In this document: piece by piece, positions 35,198-44,585 of the stretch
Layout: every line of letters begins with the position of its first letter
Position numbering within the stretch: the stretch's first letter is position 1
Source of the DNA: JABDQA01 sp963759125
Lineage (GTDB): Bacteria; Desulfobacterota; Desulfobulbia; Desulfobulbales; Desulfocapsaceae
NCBI GenBank assembly: GCA_963759125.1
Contig: CAVWXN010000005.1
Coordinates: forward strand, 1-64,000
DNA: 64,000 nucleotides
Direction of reading: 5' to 3'
Translations under genes and position numbers: made by a program
The notes under the pieces: model-generated
What the model was told of the DNA's origin: nothing
Seen by the model: the letters and a program-made list of their open reading frames with translations, nothing else
Databases searched by the model: none

Positions 35198-37366
35198 TTA
35201 TCGAGTGTGACTGAGCACAAAGGAGTTGATGGCCTCCCGCACACGTGGCTCAATGGCTGATTGAGCTCCAGTGATAATATTATGTCTGGTGCTGGAAATC
35301 CTCAACAATTCCTTGTTTTCGCTTCCTAGGGCCTCATACACCCTGGTGCTGCTCCGGGAACCGATTACCTGATCGTCATCGGCGCTGACAACGAGAACCG
35401 GATGGCTCAGATGGGTGAGTCTGTCCCGGGCTTTTTCGAGCAGTTCTCCCACCTGATGAACGCCGGCAACAGGGTTGCGATGGTAATTGATATCACTGTT
35501 TTCGGGCTCGAACTCAACGAACTCCTGGCTGTCCTTATTACCATTCCAGCGGGAGAGCAACCGATTCCATATATATGTAGACGGCATAAAACGCCGGGAA
35601 TAGTCCTGCAGGGCATAGGGCGGGCAGACGGCAACCACTCCCGACAGGCCGGGAAGGTATGATCCCAGTTCCAGCATCAGCATGCCTCCGGCCGAAAAAC
35701 CGACCATAACCACCTTCCTGCACAGCGCACTCATTAGGGCATAGCCTCGCTCAACCGCCGAGCGCCAGTCCTCCAGCCTGGTCCGGGACAAGAGTGAAGG
35801 TTCTGTCCCATGCCCGGGCAGCCTGACCACGTACACCCAGAAACCGTTTTTCCTTAAGAGGACCGCCATCTCTCTCACTTCCTGAGGCACAGAAAGATAG
35901 CTGTGTACGAGAACGACCCCGGCCCGGCGGGAACGAACCGGCAACAAAAATGGCGCCCCGAACCGCCGATCGATGTCACTGGCCGAACCACACTCATCAA
36001 GTTCGTTTTTGAATAACTGCTGATCAAATCTGTAGAGTCTTAAGGCGATCAGCAGTCGGGCTAGCCAATCAGGTGTATAGCAGACTTTGCTGATCAGTTT
36101 CTGCACCTTGCCAAGCGGCTCGAGTTCGTTGGCAATGACCTCGCTTGGATTGCTGATCCGGGCCTTATGGAAGGAGGCAGACTGGAGCCAATTGGGCTCA
36201 TGTTTTTTCAACTTGTCCTGGACAGCAATCAGGCATTCGGATTCCAAGCCAAGATCAACGAAGCTGCTGATTTTGCGCTGGCGGTCGTCGGTGAGCAGAT
36301 GGACCTGATCTTCTTTGAGCGATTGGTGCAGCGCGGTGCTGATTCGCTGATCTTTCTGCAAGGCGGTTACAGCCAGATAGGCCTTTCGGGCCAGGTCGAT
36401 GCGGTCAAATGGTGAAAAAGATCGCTTCCTCAGCAGAAAAGCCAGGAGATGGTCATGATTTATCGTGGTTGCCGAATAGATCCTCTCCATATAAATCCGC
36501 ATCATCCGGCGAGAGGCGTCTTTGAGGTAGGCCGCCAGCGCCGGGTCATCATCAAAATCTGCAGTCACTGGCTTTTCATAGAGCGACACGACAGCCGCAT
36601 GCTCCATATAATCGGCCGTATCGAGCGGCTTGCCAAATCGTATGTCGATGTCAACACCTTCAAGAAACATCGTCCCTTCAGCCATTAACTCTTCGAGCAT
36701 TCGCTCAGATGGTTCTTTTACAAATCGAGTGGCTAACTCGGATAAGAAATTGTCATGGGCTCGTATTGGGTAGTAGGTAAGATTTACCGGTACGAGCTTG
36801 ACACTTTGAGAAGCGATCTCATCGGTTCGGCTGCAGCCCAGCTGTTCACAGAGCCAGTGATCCTCTTCGCCCTTTTCGGCCCTGTGTCTTAAGAGGATTC
36901 TTCGAATCATCTCCGCTCGCAGACCGAGCATTGCCGCACCGGTGTGCGGGGAGCGGGCGTCATCACCGTCGCCGATGATAAATTCCTTTCCCTGGAGTAA
37001 TTTTTTGTTTTTGACCATCTTGCCTTCGGGAAAAATGATCCAGTTGGCCTCCGAGGTGATCAATGTTCTAATGATCAGCTCGTCCCGCTGCGGATTACGT
37101 GTGGAGACGACGCCCACCCGGTCAAAATATGATTTTAGTGTTCCCTGAAAAAACGTATCACTGGCCAGAGACCAGATCGGCTTGTGGGTCAGATGGTAGA
37201 GGTAGTAGGGAAGAAGCAGCGTTTCCAGCCGGGTAAAGTGGTTGATCACGAAGATAACCGGCCCGGCCGGGAGGTAAAACTCGTTGTGAAACCTGCTCGA
37301 AGCTTTCAGTATCCTGGCCAGAGTCTTGATGGCCAGATCAGTCGTTAAATAGGCAGCTCGGTTCAT
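35198..37366 (-). CDS. Fusion of PlsC-type acyltransferase and alpha/beta hydrolase
   Basis: This 722-aa two-domain protein has an N-terminal half (about 1-270) similar to glycerophosphate/lysophosphatidate acyltransferases. Here NHFTRLET is a variant of NHx4D with Glu at the acidic position, and FPEGKMVKN is the EGTR-like block. A helical linker (about 300-480) joins it to an alpha/beta hydrolase with VVLVHSYLSVPQEV (oxyanion region), LPGHGTEPS, the nucleophile elbow GFSAGG, and candidate Asp (SADDDQVIG) and His (TRHNII) near the end. It could make or remodel a membrane lipid ester. It stands alone and diverges from a VanZ-like gene. No ribosome site is clear before the ATG. Confidence 0.85.
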   Translation of the reverse strand: MNRAAYLTTDLAIKTLARILKASSRFHNEFYLPAGPVIFVINHFTRLETLLLPYYLYHLTHKPIWSLASDTFFQGTLKSYFDRVGVVSTRNPQRDELIIRTLITSEANWIIFPEGKMVKNKKLLQGKEFIIGDGDDARSPHTGAAMLGLRAEMIRRILLRHRAEKGEEDHWLCEQLGCSRTDEIASQSVKLVPVNLTYYPIRAHDNFLSELATRFVKEPSERMLEELMAEGTMFLEGVDIDIRFGKPLDTADYMEHAAVVSLYEKPVTADFDDDPALAAYLKDASRRMMRIYMERIYSATTINHDHLLAFLLRKRSFSPFDRIDLARKAYLAVTALQKDQRISTALHQSLKEDQVHLLTDDRQRKISSFVDLGLESECLIAVQDKLKKHEPNWLQSASFHKARISNPSEVIANELEPLGKVQKLISKVCYTPDWLARLLIALRLYRFDQQLFKNELDECGSASDIDRRFGAPFLLPVRSRRAGVVLVHSYLSVPQEVREMAVLLRKNGFWVYVVRLPGHGTEPSLLSRTRLEDWRSAVERGYALMSALCRKVVMVGFSAGGMLMLELGSYLPGLSGVVAVCPPYALQDYSRRFMPSTYIWNRLLSRWNGNKDSQEFVEFEPENSDINYHRNPVAGVHQVGELLEKARDRLTHLSHPVLVVSADDDQVIGSRSSTRVYEALGSENKELLRISSTRHNIITGAQSAIEPRVREAINSFVLSHTR

Positions 37367-37622
37367 GGCCCCCCTGGTCTCCAGTTATCCCTTCAATATA
37401 ATATAGATAATTATTGAAGATAACAAGCACAGGCAGGAAATGAAGGCCAAGGTCCTTACCGTATTTTTAACTCAACGAGTTGATTGGCCGAGCCAATTAT
37501 TTGATTGGGCGATCACCTCCTGTCAGCAGTCCACCTCTTGTCAACGATTCAAATGCAGGATAATTTGACAGAGCAGCACCAGAGACTTCCTGAGAATCCT
37601 TTATGCTGAGAATCTTCAATCG

Positions 37623-38441
37623 ATGAACAGCGGCGACCTCTCACCACGAACCAAAGCTTCTGCCGGCTATCTGCTCTGCCTTGCACTGGTGCCGATTTAT
37701 GTGAATATGTTTCCGATTTGGAAGTATCTCTCCACCCTCTTCGGAGAAGATATTTTTATCTACCTGCCGCTGGTCTTTCTCGTCCTTTTTATCGTTTGCA
37801 CCCTTGTCATCTGGGTCAAGGCCGGGAAGAGGACTGTTCCGATCAATAAAGTGAACCTGGCCCTGGGAATTCTGTTCTGCTGCGTTGGCCTGCTGATCAG
37901 CGACCCGGAATTTCCGGTCAAGCGTGTCCATGTCGTCGAATATGCCTTCCTCTGCCTTGTCGCCCGCTATGCCATGTCACACTTTCTTCATGGCCTGCCT
38001 CTGTTATTCTTCTCCGTCATTTTTGCAGGGCTTCTGGGTATCCACGACGAGTTCCTGCAGGGGCTCCACCCGTACCGCACCTTCGGACTCCGCGACATGG
38101 GAGTGAACCTGCTCGGCAGCTTCGGCGGAGGACTGATCTGGCACAGTCTCCATCTTTTCTCGAAACACCAAACCTCGACAATTAGCAGTACAGATGTGTG
38201 CTTTGTCTGCTGGCTGTCAGTCTCCGTGCTTATGCTGGTCTGGCCGGCTCAATATTATCGGGGGTTGGTACTTGAAATGTGGGCTGCTGTGCCGCTGCTG
38301 GCAGCCGCCGCGTATTATTATTTCTATCGAAAAAAGTTCAGCCCGGAACTCTCCCACGGGATTACCGTCCTGGCCATAACAGCCATTGCCCTTAGCGGTT
38401 ATCCGCTGTTGACAAGAATTCCGGGGATCGTCTTTTATTAA
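37623..38441 (+). CDS. VanZ-like membrane protein
   Basis: This 272-aa protein has seven or so hydrophobic helices. Its middle holds the VanZ family signature: VHVVEYAFLCLVARYA, then GIHDEFLQGLHPYRTFGLRDMGVNLLGSFGGGLIW. VanZ relatives are of uncertain function (teicoplanin resistance in enterococci). The ATG at 37623 lacks a clear Shine-Dalgarno sequence. It is followed 29 bases later by a repeat-containing membrane protein that may be its partner. Confidence 0.8.
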   Translation: MNSGDLSPRTKASAGYLLCLALVPIYVNMFPIWKYLSTLFGEDIFIYLPLVFLVLFIVCTLVIWVKAGKRTVPINKVNLALGILFCCVGLLISDPEFPVKRVHVVEYAFLCLVARYAMSHFLHGLPLLFFSVIFAGLLGIHDEFLQGLHPYRTFGLRDMGVNLLGSFGGGLIWHSLHLFSKHQTSTISSTDVCFVCWLSVSVLMLVWPAQYYRGLVLEMWAAVPLLAAAAYYYFYRKKFSPELSHGITVLAITAIALSGYPLLTRIPGIVFY

Positions 38442-38470
38442 CCAGGAGACAAGATATTGTTGATCCTACC

Positions 38471-38998
38471 ATGACTGCAATAAAGAAAATAAAGGGCGGT
38501 CGTGAGCCCTGGATTATCACTGTGATTATCCTCCTCAGTATCCTTCTCTGGGTTCATGGTTTGCAGACCTCACAGATATTAGATGCGGAACGACAGGCCC
38601 AAAAACTTAAAGCCGCCGTCCAACTCAGGGACGCTGCAGCTGACCGCACCGATGAGTTGCAGCTTGCCCGGGCCTACTGGTTGAGATATGGAGATATCAG
38701 GCTTCATCCGTTGTATGGAGAAAACGGCCCCTTGGGGATATCCGGCGCCAGGACACATTTCCGGCAACATGGCCGGCATGAAGGGCGAATCTATGGGCCG
38801 TTAGCCGAACCAGAGGACCCCGAAAAAGAACGGGAGCTGGCCGAAGCCTATTGGAGCCGCTACCCCGAAGTGGCCGCAAGCCAGGTGTGGGGGAGGAAAA
38901 GTGCACTTGGCATCCGCGGCCCTCGCGATCATTACCGCTATATCGGCAGGCAACAGAACAGGATCTGGGGAAATCCCGAAAACAGACGTGAACCCTAA
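38471..38998 (+). CDS. Membrane-anchored protein with two tandem 45-residue repeats
   Basis: This 175-aa protein has an N-terminal transmembrane helix (about 13-30) and an Arg/Gln/Ala-rich segment likely to be helical. Two repeats follow: the first has LARAYWLRYGDIR, GPLGISGARTHFRQHGRHEGR, the second LAEAYWSRYPEV, SALGIRGPRDHYRYIGRQQNR. Each ends in a G-R-x-x-x-R-I-[YW]-G pattern. Similar 'YWxRYxDV..G..HYxxxGxxEGR' repeats occur in bacterial glycan-associated proteins, but no activity is known to me. It follows the VanZ-like gene closely, so the two may be an operon. Confidence 0.7.
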   Translation: MTAIKKIKGGREPWIITVIILLSILLWVHGLQTSQILDAERQAQKLKAAVQLRDAAADRTDELQLARAYWLRYGDIRLHPLYGENGPLGISGARTHFRQHGRHEGRIYGPLAEPEDPEKERELAEAYWSRYPEVAASQVWGRKSALGIRGPRDHYRYIGRQQNRIWGNPENRREP

Positions 38999-39117
38999 GA
39001 CAGAGACGAATTCCAGACAGCCAAATTAGCGGTTGACTTTGGAGTTTTTTCGATGCAGAGTTTGAGGGCGCTCAAACCAAGCCTTGTCGCCAAACCTTAA
39101 AGAGGAGATTCGCCCAG

Positions 39118-40095
39118 ATGAAGCGTTTCCTAGTCTGTCTCAGCCTGCTTATATTTTGTGCTGCCGCCACCGCTGCCGAGGCGGCCAAAACAATAAAACT
39201 AGGCGTCGTCACCAAGCCGGGATCCGCCCAGAACATAGTTGCTGATAAATTTAAAGAACTGCTCGAACAGCGCTCAAACGGTGAGCTCGAGGTAAAAATC
39301 TTACATTCCGGCTCACTGGGCAATGAAACGGAAATCCTGCAGCAGATTCAAATTGGGGCGGTCGAAATGGGGGTTATCACCTCGGGGCCGTTCGACAGCT
39401 TTGATCCAATCGTCCGGGTCATCGACTACCCGTTTCTTTTCAAGGACCACCAGCAAGCCGACCAGGTTCTCGACGGTCCCCTGGGGGCGGAAATCCTGAC
39501 CAGTCTCGAAGGTTCAGGCTTCAAGGGGCTCTGCTTCTCTGAAAACGGCTTTCGCAACCTTACCAACTCGAGAAAAGCAGTTTCCAGACCGGAGGACATC
39601 GAAGGGCTGAAAATCAGAGTTATGTCTTCCGCCCTGCATAAATCGATCTGGCAGACCCTTGGCGCAAACCCAACTCCGATGCCGTGGCCCATTTACACCG
39701 AACTGGAACAAAAAGTAATCGATGGTCAGGAAAACCCGCTCTGGGTCCTCGAAGTCTACAAGTTTTATGAAATCCAGAAATACATGACCCTTACCCGCCA
39801 CGTGTATTCCGCCCATATCGATGTGGCTTCGCTCAACTGGTGGAAAGAGCTTGATGACGAGACCAGGAATCTCGTCCAGACAGCAATGTGTGAAGCAGCC
39901 AAATATCAGCGCAGCGACAACCGGTCAAAAAACCAAGCCCGGCTCGCGCTGCTCAAGGAAAAAGGCATGCAGGTCGAGGAGAATCCGGATATCGAGGCCT
40001 TCAGAAAACAGGTGGCCGACCTCAAGGACATCGACCTGTTCTCCGCCCCGGAAGTAAACACTCTGCTGCGTAAAGTGATAGAACAGACCAGGTAA
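39118..40095 (+). CDS. dctP: TRAP transporter solute-binding protein (DctP family), system 1
   Basis: This 325-aa periplasmic receptor has a signal peptide ending near AATAAEA. Motifs are IKLGVVTKPGSAQNIVADKFKELLEQ, EILQQIQIGAVEMGVI, the DctP-type GLKIRVMSS with the carboxylate-binding Arg, and IDGQENPLWVLEV. It captures an organic acid for the QM permease encoded just downstream. AAAGAGGAGATT precedes the ATG. It is followed by the small permease (4 bases) and large permease (ATGA overlap), a complete tripartite operon. The substrate is not predicted from sequence. Confidence 0.92.
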   Translation: MKRFLVCLSLLIFCAAATAAEAAKTIKLGVVTKPGSAQNIVADKFKELLEQRSNGELEVKILHSGSLGNETEILQQIQIGAVEMGVITSGPFDSFDPIVRVIDYPFLFKDHQQADQVLDGPLGAEILTSLEGSGFKGLCFSENGFRNLTNSRKAVSRPEDIEGLKIRVMSSALHKSIWQTLGANPTPMPWPIYTELEQKVIDGQENPLWVLEVYKFYEIQKYMTLTRHVYSAHIDVASLNWWKELDDETRNLVQTAMCEAAKYQRSDNRSKNQARLALLKEKGMQVEENPDIEAFRKQVADLKDIDLFSAPEVNTLLRKVIEQTR

Positions 40096-40099
40096 GGCA

Positions 40100-40609
40100 A
40101 TGGTTCGGGACGCAGCGGGCACCCTCGAGCGGATCAGCACAGCCGGCAACCGCTGCGCCGAATACCTGCTGCTCCTGCTCGGCCTGTCGATGACCGCTAC
40201 CGTCATCCTCCAGGTCTTCAGCCGCTATATTCTCAACCACTCTTTGTTCTGGTCAGAGGAACTGGCCCGCTATCTGCTCGTCTGGCTTACCTTCATCGGG
40301 GCGACGGTGGCTTATCACCGCAATATGCATCCCGGCGTCGATTTTCTCTTCAAACGACTGGATCGTCAAAATCGAGACAGGATCAGGCAATTCGTTCATC
40401 TGGTTTCTCTCCTGTTCTTTCTGGTCATGATCTGGTATGGCTGCACTTTTGCCTATTTTATCAGAGTACAGACCAGCCCTGCCCTGGCCTTGCCGAAATG
40501 GCTGATATTTTCAATAATTCCGCTCAGCGGTCTGCTTTTTTCAGTGCACTGTGGTGCCTTCCTGTTGAGAGGATCACCGGGCCGTTCCGGCGCTGGCGGA
40601 AAATTATGA
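40100..40609 (+). CDS. dctQ: TRAP transporter small permease (DctQ), system 1
   Basis: This 169-aa four-helix inner-membrane protein has the DctQ features SRYILNHSLFWSEELARYLLVWLTFIGATVAYHRNMHPGVDF, and later helices at about residues 95-115 and 132-155. It bridges the receptor and the large permease. Its TGA overlaps the ATG of dctM (ATGA), giving translational coupling. Confidence 0.92.
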   Translation: MVRDAAGTLERISTAGNRCAEYLLLLLGLSMTATVILQVFSRYILNHSLFWSEELARYLLVWLTFIGATVAYHRNMHPGVDFLFKRLDRQNRDRIRQFVHLVSLLFFLVMIWYGCTFAYFIRVQTSPALALPKWLIFSIIPLSGLLFSVHCGAFLLRGSPGRSGAGGKL

Positions 40610-41889
40610 GCGTCACGATTCTTCTTGTTCTGCTGGCGGTCCTTTTCCTGCTCAACACCCCCATCGCCATCGCCATTGCGGTTGCCTCGATTTCAGCTAT
40701 TGCCATCAAAGGCGACTACTCGTTGATGGTGGTAATTCAAAAGATGTTTGGCGGAGCCGACTCGTTTCACCTGATGGCCGTACCGCTGTTCATGTATGCC
40801 GGTCTGATCATGGAGAAAGGGGGGATCAGCAGACGGTTGATCGATCTGGCCAATGCTATGGTGGGCTGGCTTCCGGGAGGGCTGGCTGCGGTCACCGTCG
40901 TCTCGGCCATGTTTTTTGCCGGCATCTCAGGTTCAGCAGCGGCGGATACGGCCGCGGTTGGAGCATTGCTGATTCCGGCCATGAAGAAATCGGGTTATGA
41001 CAGTGACTTTGCCGGGGCAGTCCAGGCGGCGGGGGGGTCCATCGGGGTGATCATTCCTCCATCCATTCCGATGATAATCTTCGGCTATCTGACCGGTGCC
41101 TCGATCGGCAGGCTGTTCGCGGCAGGCATCCTGCCCGGCATCATGATCGGGTTGTCGCTGATTGCAATCGCCACGCTCCTGTCAAAGAAATACGGTTATG
41201 GTGCGGCACTGTCCTTCAACTGGCGGCGGCTTCTAAAAAATTTCCTGACAGCCATCCCCGCACTAGGAGCTCCGCTGATCATCCTCGGCGGCATTCTGGG
41301 CGGCATTTTCACTGCCACCGAGTCGGCCGCGGCGGCAGTGTTCTATTCCCTGCTCGTTGGTTTTTTTATCCACCGGGAGCTCGCTTTCAAAGATCTCAAC
41401 TCGATTTTCGTCGAGGGTTCGGTGATTGCCGCAATCGTCATGTTCATCATCGCCACCGCCTCTATTTTCAGCTGGGTGGCGGCCATCGACGACATTCCCG
41501 GCAGGCTGGCCGGCAGTCTGCTGAGTGTTTCCGAAAACCCGGTAGTTCTGCTGCTCCTCATCAACCTGGTACTTCTAATTGCCGGCACCTTTGTCGAAAC
41601 CACCGCGGCTCTGATTCTGCTGGTGCCGATGATTGTCACCCTGGTCCCTTCTCTCGGCATCGATCCCGTACAACTCGGCGTCATCGTGGTCACCAACCTG
41701 GCGATCGGCATGCTCACCCCGCCTATGGGTATCTGCCTGATTGTCTCCGCCACGATCTCAGGCGCCTCGATTGGAGCCATCAGCAGAAAAATCATTCCTT
41801 TTCTGCTGATCCTGCTGGTCGACCTGCTGATCATAACCTTCTATGCACCGCTGACCACCTGGCTGCCGCAGCTGCTGATCGGTCCTTGA
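40606..41889 (+). CDS. dctM: TRAP transporter large permease (DctM), system 1
   Basis: This 427-aa transport subunit has about 12 helices and is of the elevator type driven by Na+. Landmarks are LFMYAGLIMEKGGISRRLIDLANAMVGWLPGGLA, FAGISGSAAADTAAVG, AAGGSIGVIIPPSIPMIIFGYL, GGIFTATESAAAAVFY, FVETTAALILLVPM and LTPPMGICLIVSA. The start at 40606 is set by the ATGA overlap with dctQ. An in-frame ATG at 40498 lies inside dctQ and is rejected. Length is normal. Confidence 0.93.
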   Translation: MSVTILLVLLAVLFLLNTPIAIAIAVASISAIAIKGDYSLMVVIQKMFGGADSFHLMAVPLFMYAGLIMEKGGISRRLIDLANAMVGWLPGGLAAVTVVSAMFFAGISGSAAADTAAVGALLIPAMKKSGYDSDFAGAVQAAGGSIGVIIPPSIPMIIFGYLTGASIGRLFAAGILPGIMIGLSLIAIATLLSKKYGYGAALSFNWRRLLKNFLTAIPALGAPLIILGGILGGIFTATESAAAAVFYSLLVGFFIHRELAFKDLNSIFVEGSVIAAIVMFIIATASIFSWVAAIDDIPGRLAGSLLSVSENPVVLLLLINLVLLIAGTFVETTAALILLVPMIVTLVPSLGIDPVQLGVIVVTNLAIGMLTPPMGICLIVSATISGASIGAISRKIIPFLLILLVDLLIITFYAPLTTWLPQLLIGP

Positions 41890-41914
41890 AGTTGAGGAGG
41901 TAAAACCGACGCGT

Positions 41915-42850
41915 TCAGATACCCGCTATCTTCAACAGGTATAAACAGAGGGTATAGCTGAAAACTGAGGCCAGGGTGGAAACCATGATGATCGAGCTGG
42001 ACAGCTCGCCATCCGACTTGAGCTGCTGGGCCAATATGTAACCGGCCGAGGCAGCCGGAGCGCCGGTAAGCAGGATGCCGACCCCAAGCTCCACTCCCCG
42101 TACTCCGAATACTATCAGTAAAGCCCCGGCCAGGACAGGCAGCAGAACGAGTTTTATCCCGCTGGCAACGGCGGTGACGACCATGTCTCCGCGCAGCTCT
42201 GCAAATGAGAATGAAGCACCTATGACCATCAGGGCCAGCGGCATTGCCATACCGGAAATTATATCGAAGGTTTCAGCCAGCACCAGCGGAATCGGCAACT
42301 CGAATATGGACCAGGCGATGCCGAGAAAACTGGCTATTATCAGTGGATTCAAAGCAATTTGATTGAACCAGAAAGAGGGGCCCAGTTCATGGTCGCCCCG
42401 CTGCTGGGGAAGCAGCAGTACCAGAATGGAGCAGAAGTTTACCAGAGGGGTCATAAAACCGATCATGATTCCGGCCACCGCAAAACCCTCTTCACCATAG
42501 GCATTGTAGATTATCGGCAGGGCGACATACACGAGATTTCCTCGACAGCAAGACTGCGAAAAAGCACCGTGCACCTTTGGTCCATAGTTCCTTAGGCCGG
42601 CATACAGGTAGCTCAGTACACATACGGCAACCACCGCCGCAATCGTGGAAAGAAGTAAGCGCGGATTGAAGCTGGCTGAAAAATCTGCCTGGGCGATTTT
42701 GTAAAAAAACATGATCGGCAGAGGAACGTAGTAGACCAATCGATTCAACCTCGACAGAAAGGAGCCGTCCACCAACCCAGTTCCCCTGAGCATGAAACCC
42801 AGACCTATTACCAGGAATACCGGCAAGACTATCGTCAAAATATCAAACAT
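41915..42850 (-). CDS. AEC-family (auxin efflux carrier-like) transporter, first copy
   Basis: This 311-aa membrane protein has ten hydrophobic helices and the AEC signature in its first and second halves (FLVIGLGFMLRG, YVPLPIMFFYKIA, RGNLVYVALPIIYNAYGEEG, GAPAASAGYILAQQL). AEC proteins exchange organic acids or amino acid-related compounds. Its ATG directly abuts the stop of the GNAT gene, so they are co-expressed. It lies head to tail beside TRAP system 1 on the opposite strand and near the arginine genes. Confidence 0.85.
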   Translation of the reverse strand: MFDILTIVLPVFLVIGLGFMLRGTGLVDGSFLSRLNRLVYYVPLPIMFFYKIAQADFSASFNPRLLLSTIAAVVAVCVLSYLYAGLRNYGPKVHGAFSQSCCRGNLVYVALPIIYNAYGEEGFAVAGIMIGFMTPLVNFCSILVLLLPQQRGDHELGPSFWFNQIALNPLIIASFLGIAWSIFELPIPLVLAETFDIISGMAMPLALMVIGASFSFAELRGDMVVTAVASGIKLVLLPVLAGALLIVFGVRGVELGVGILLTGAPAASAGYILAQQLKSDGELSSSIIMVSTLASVFSYTLCLYLLKIAGI

Positions 42851-43363
42851 TTACTTATTTTCTGTGGCGCTATTATGAAGTTCAAAGATGAGATAAGGAG
42901 TCGTTCTGCCGGGAATCGAGGAACAATATTCCTTCTGATAGACACACCCCATTTTCTCATAAAACAACCGTGCGTGGGGGTCGGCCAACAGATGGATGAT
43001 GCTTCCTCCCAGACCTTCCACCACTCCACACAGGTGGTTAAACATCCGGGTTCCGATCCTTTCACCAATGGTTTCGGGGTGCACGAACATATGCTCGAGC
43101 CAGATTCCCGCCTTGAGCACAATCCCTGCAGTGGAAAGATCTTCTTCGAGTTCTACCAGCGAGTAATATCCGCGGATATTGCCGCCGCTTTCGCAGACAT
43201 AGACCGTGTGCTCGTTGATATAGCCGGCACTGATCGTCAGTTCCTGCTGCCACAATCGGTAGTAGTTCTGCGGATATTTCCAGTGCGCTTTGGAGGCCAA
43301 AGAAAGATCCGTCAGAATTGAAGCCTCTTCAGCTCTTGCCAGTCGTATGTTCACCTGTTGCAT
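42851..43363 (-). CDS. GNAT-family N-acetyltransferase
   Basis: This 170-aa acetyltransferase (from ATG 43363, MQQVNIRLARAEE) has GYYSLVELEED, the beta4 strand LEHMFVHPETIGERIGTRMFNHL with the acetyl-CoA loop [RQ]xxGxG-like GERIGT, and LADPHARLFYEKMGCV. The frame is open to 43384, but the later ATG fits the family start. Together with the AEC carrier gene, which it abuts, it may modify and export a small amine or amino acid. This is inference from linkage only. Confidence 0.85.
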   Translation of the reverse strand: MQQVNIRLARAEEASILTDLSLASKAHWKYPQNYYRLWQQELTISAGYINEHTVYVCESGGNIRGYYSLVELEEDLSTAGIVLKAGIWLEHMFVHPETIGERIGTRMFNHLCGVVEGLGGSIIHLLADPHARLFYEKMGCVYQKEYCSSIPGRTTPYLIFELHNSATENK

Positions 43364-43432
43364 CTGTGTTGATCCCTCAATCAAGCCGACCTTATCACGT
43401 TATCCGGTTTTGCAAATGAAAAAGTGGTAGTG

Positions 43433-43461
43433 TTGTCAAATTTCCCCAGATTACCTATCAT
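43433..43461 (+). promoter_or_regulatory. Promoter of the cyclodeaminase-arginase operon
   Basis: TTGTCA and TATCAT are separated by exactly 17 bases, one mismatch from consensus in each hexamer (TTGACA, TATAAT). It ends 35 bases before the start of the 43497 gene, which has CCGGAGGCAGCC ahead of its ATG. Confidence 0.6.
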
Positions 43462-43496
43462 GTTATAGAAGATAAATCAGACATCCGGAGGCAGCC

Positions 43497-44585
43497 ATGC
43501 ACCCCCTTGCCAGCTATCAACCGCCCGACTTCAGCATTCCCCCGCTCTCGGACAGCCCCGATGCGGAAACTGTTCCAGCACCTGCCGACGGTATTGCCCC
43601 GGAGCAGTTTCATGCTACCTCAAATCTCCCGGAATATATAAAACTTGCAGGGCATGGCTGGGTATTGGCCCCAGAAAGCAGGATGGATGCGGTCCTGGTT
43701 GCCGATCATGGCAGGCTGCGGGTGGTCGAGCCGAGGAACCTGAAAAAAGGCGACCCGGTGGTTGTCGGACGCACCGAGAATGGAGAACAGGGGATCTTCG
43801 TTCACGCCGGCGGATTCCTGCAACCCGAGGAATCCGAAGACAAGTTCACCTTTCGCTCCCGCGGCACCAGGGAGACCCCCTTTTCCCGCAGCTACGATGA
43901 TCTCTACAGCACCCTCCGCTACGACCGTGATTATGGCCACATCGTCTGGGTACTGGGGCCGGCAGTGAGCTTTGACAAGGACAGTCGGGAATCTATGCAG
44001 GGGCTGATCGAGGCCGGCTATTGCCATGCCCTGATGGCTGGGAATGCCCTGGCAACCCACGACCTTGAAGCGTCCCGATTTGGGACCGGACTAGGGCAGG
44101 ACATTTATAATCAGCAGCTGGTGCCGCTCGGCCACTATAACCATCTCGACGTCATCAATGCTGTTCGCGGCAGTGGATCAATAAGTGACTACATCAGCCA
44201 GGCAGGGGTCAGAGACGGTATAATCTATGCCTGCGAGACCATGGGAGTTCCTTACGTTCTGGCCGGGTCGATCCGCGATGACGGCCCCCTGCCCGGTGTT
44301 GTGGGTAACGCCTACGAGGCCCAGAACGACATGCGGCAGCATGCCCGCAGGGCGACAACTGTCATCGCCATGGCCACCCAGCTGCATTCCATCGCCTTTG
44401 GCAATATGACACCCAGTTATAAAATTCTTCCGGACGGCACCGTCCGTCCAGTCTTCTTCTTTATTGTCGACATGTCGGAATTCAGCGCCGATAAGTTAGC
44501 CAACAGGGGCTCGGCCCAGGCCCAGGCGATCCTCACCAACGCCCAGGATTTTATCGTCAACCTCTGGAATAACCTGCGCAAATGA
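43497..44585 (+). CDS. TIGR00300-family (LOR/SDH-type) ornithine cyclodeaminase
   Basis: This 362-aa cytoplasmic enzyme belongs to the TIGR00300 family. It has MDAVLVADHGRLRVVEPRNLKKGDPVVVG, then AGYCHALMAGNALATHDLEASRFGTGLGQD, INAVRGSGSISDYISQAGV, VPYVLAGSIRDDGPLPGVVGNAYEAQ, and ATQLHSIAFGNMTPS. This is the archaeal/cyanobacterial-type ornithine cyclodeaminase (MMP1218 and the AgrE/ArgZ C-terminal region), which converts ornithine to proline and ammonia with NAD. It lacks the guanidine-modifying arginine dihydrolase domain, fitting the arginase gene that overlaps its stop by 4 bases. A plausible -35/-10 lies upstream. Together they form an arginine-to-proline route. Confidence 0.85.
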   Translation: MHPLASYQPPDFSIPPLSDSPDAETVPAPADGIAPEQFHATSNLPEYIKLAGHGWVLAPESRMDAVLVADHGRLRVVEPRNLKKGDPVVVGRTENGEQGIFVHAGGFLQPEESEDKFTFRSRGTRETPFSRSYDDLYSTLRYDRDYGHIVWVLGPAVSFDKDSRESMQGLIEAGYCHALMAGNALATHDLEASRFGTGLGQDIYNQQLVPLGHYNHLDVINAVRGSGSISDYISQAGVRDGIIYACETMGVPYVLAGSIRDDGPLPGVVGNAYEAQNDMRQHARRATTVIAMATQLHSIAFGNMTPSYKILPDGTVRPVFFFIVDMSEFSADKLANRGSAQAQAILTNAQDFIVNLWNNLRK

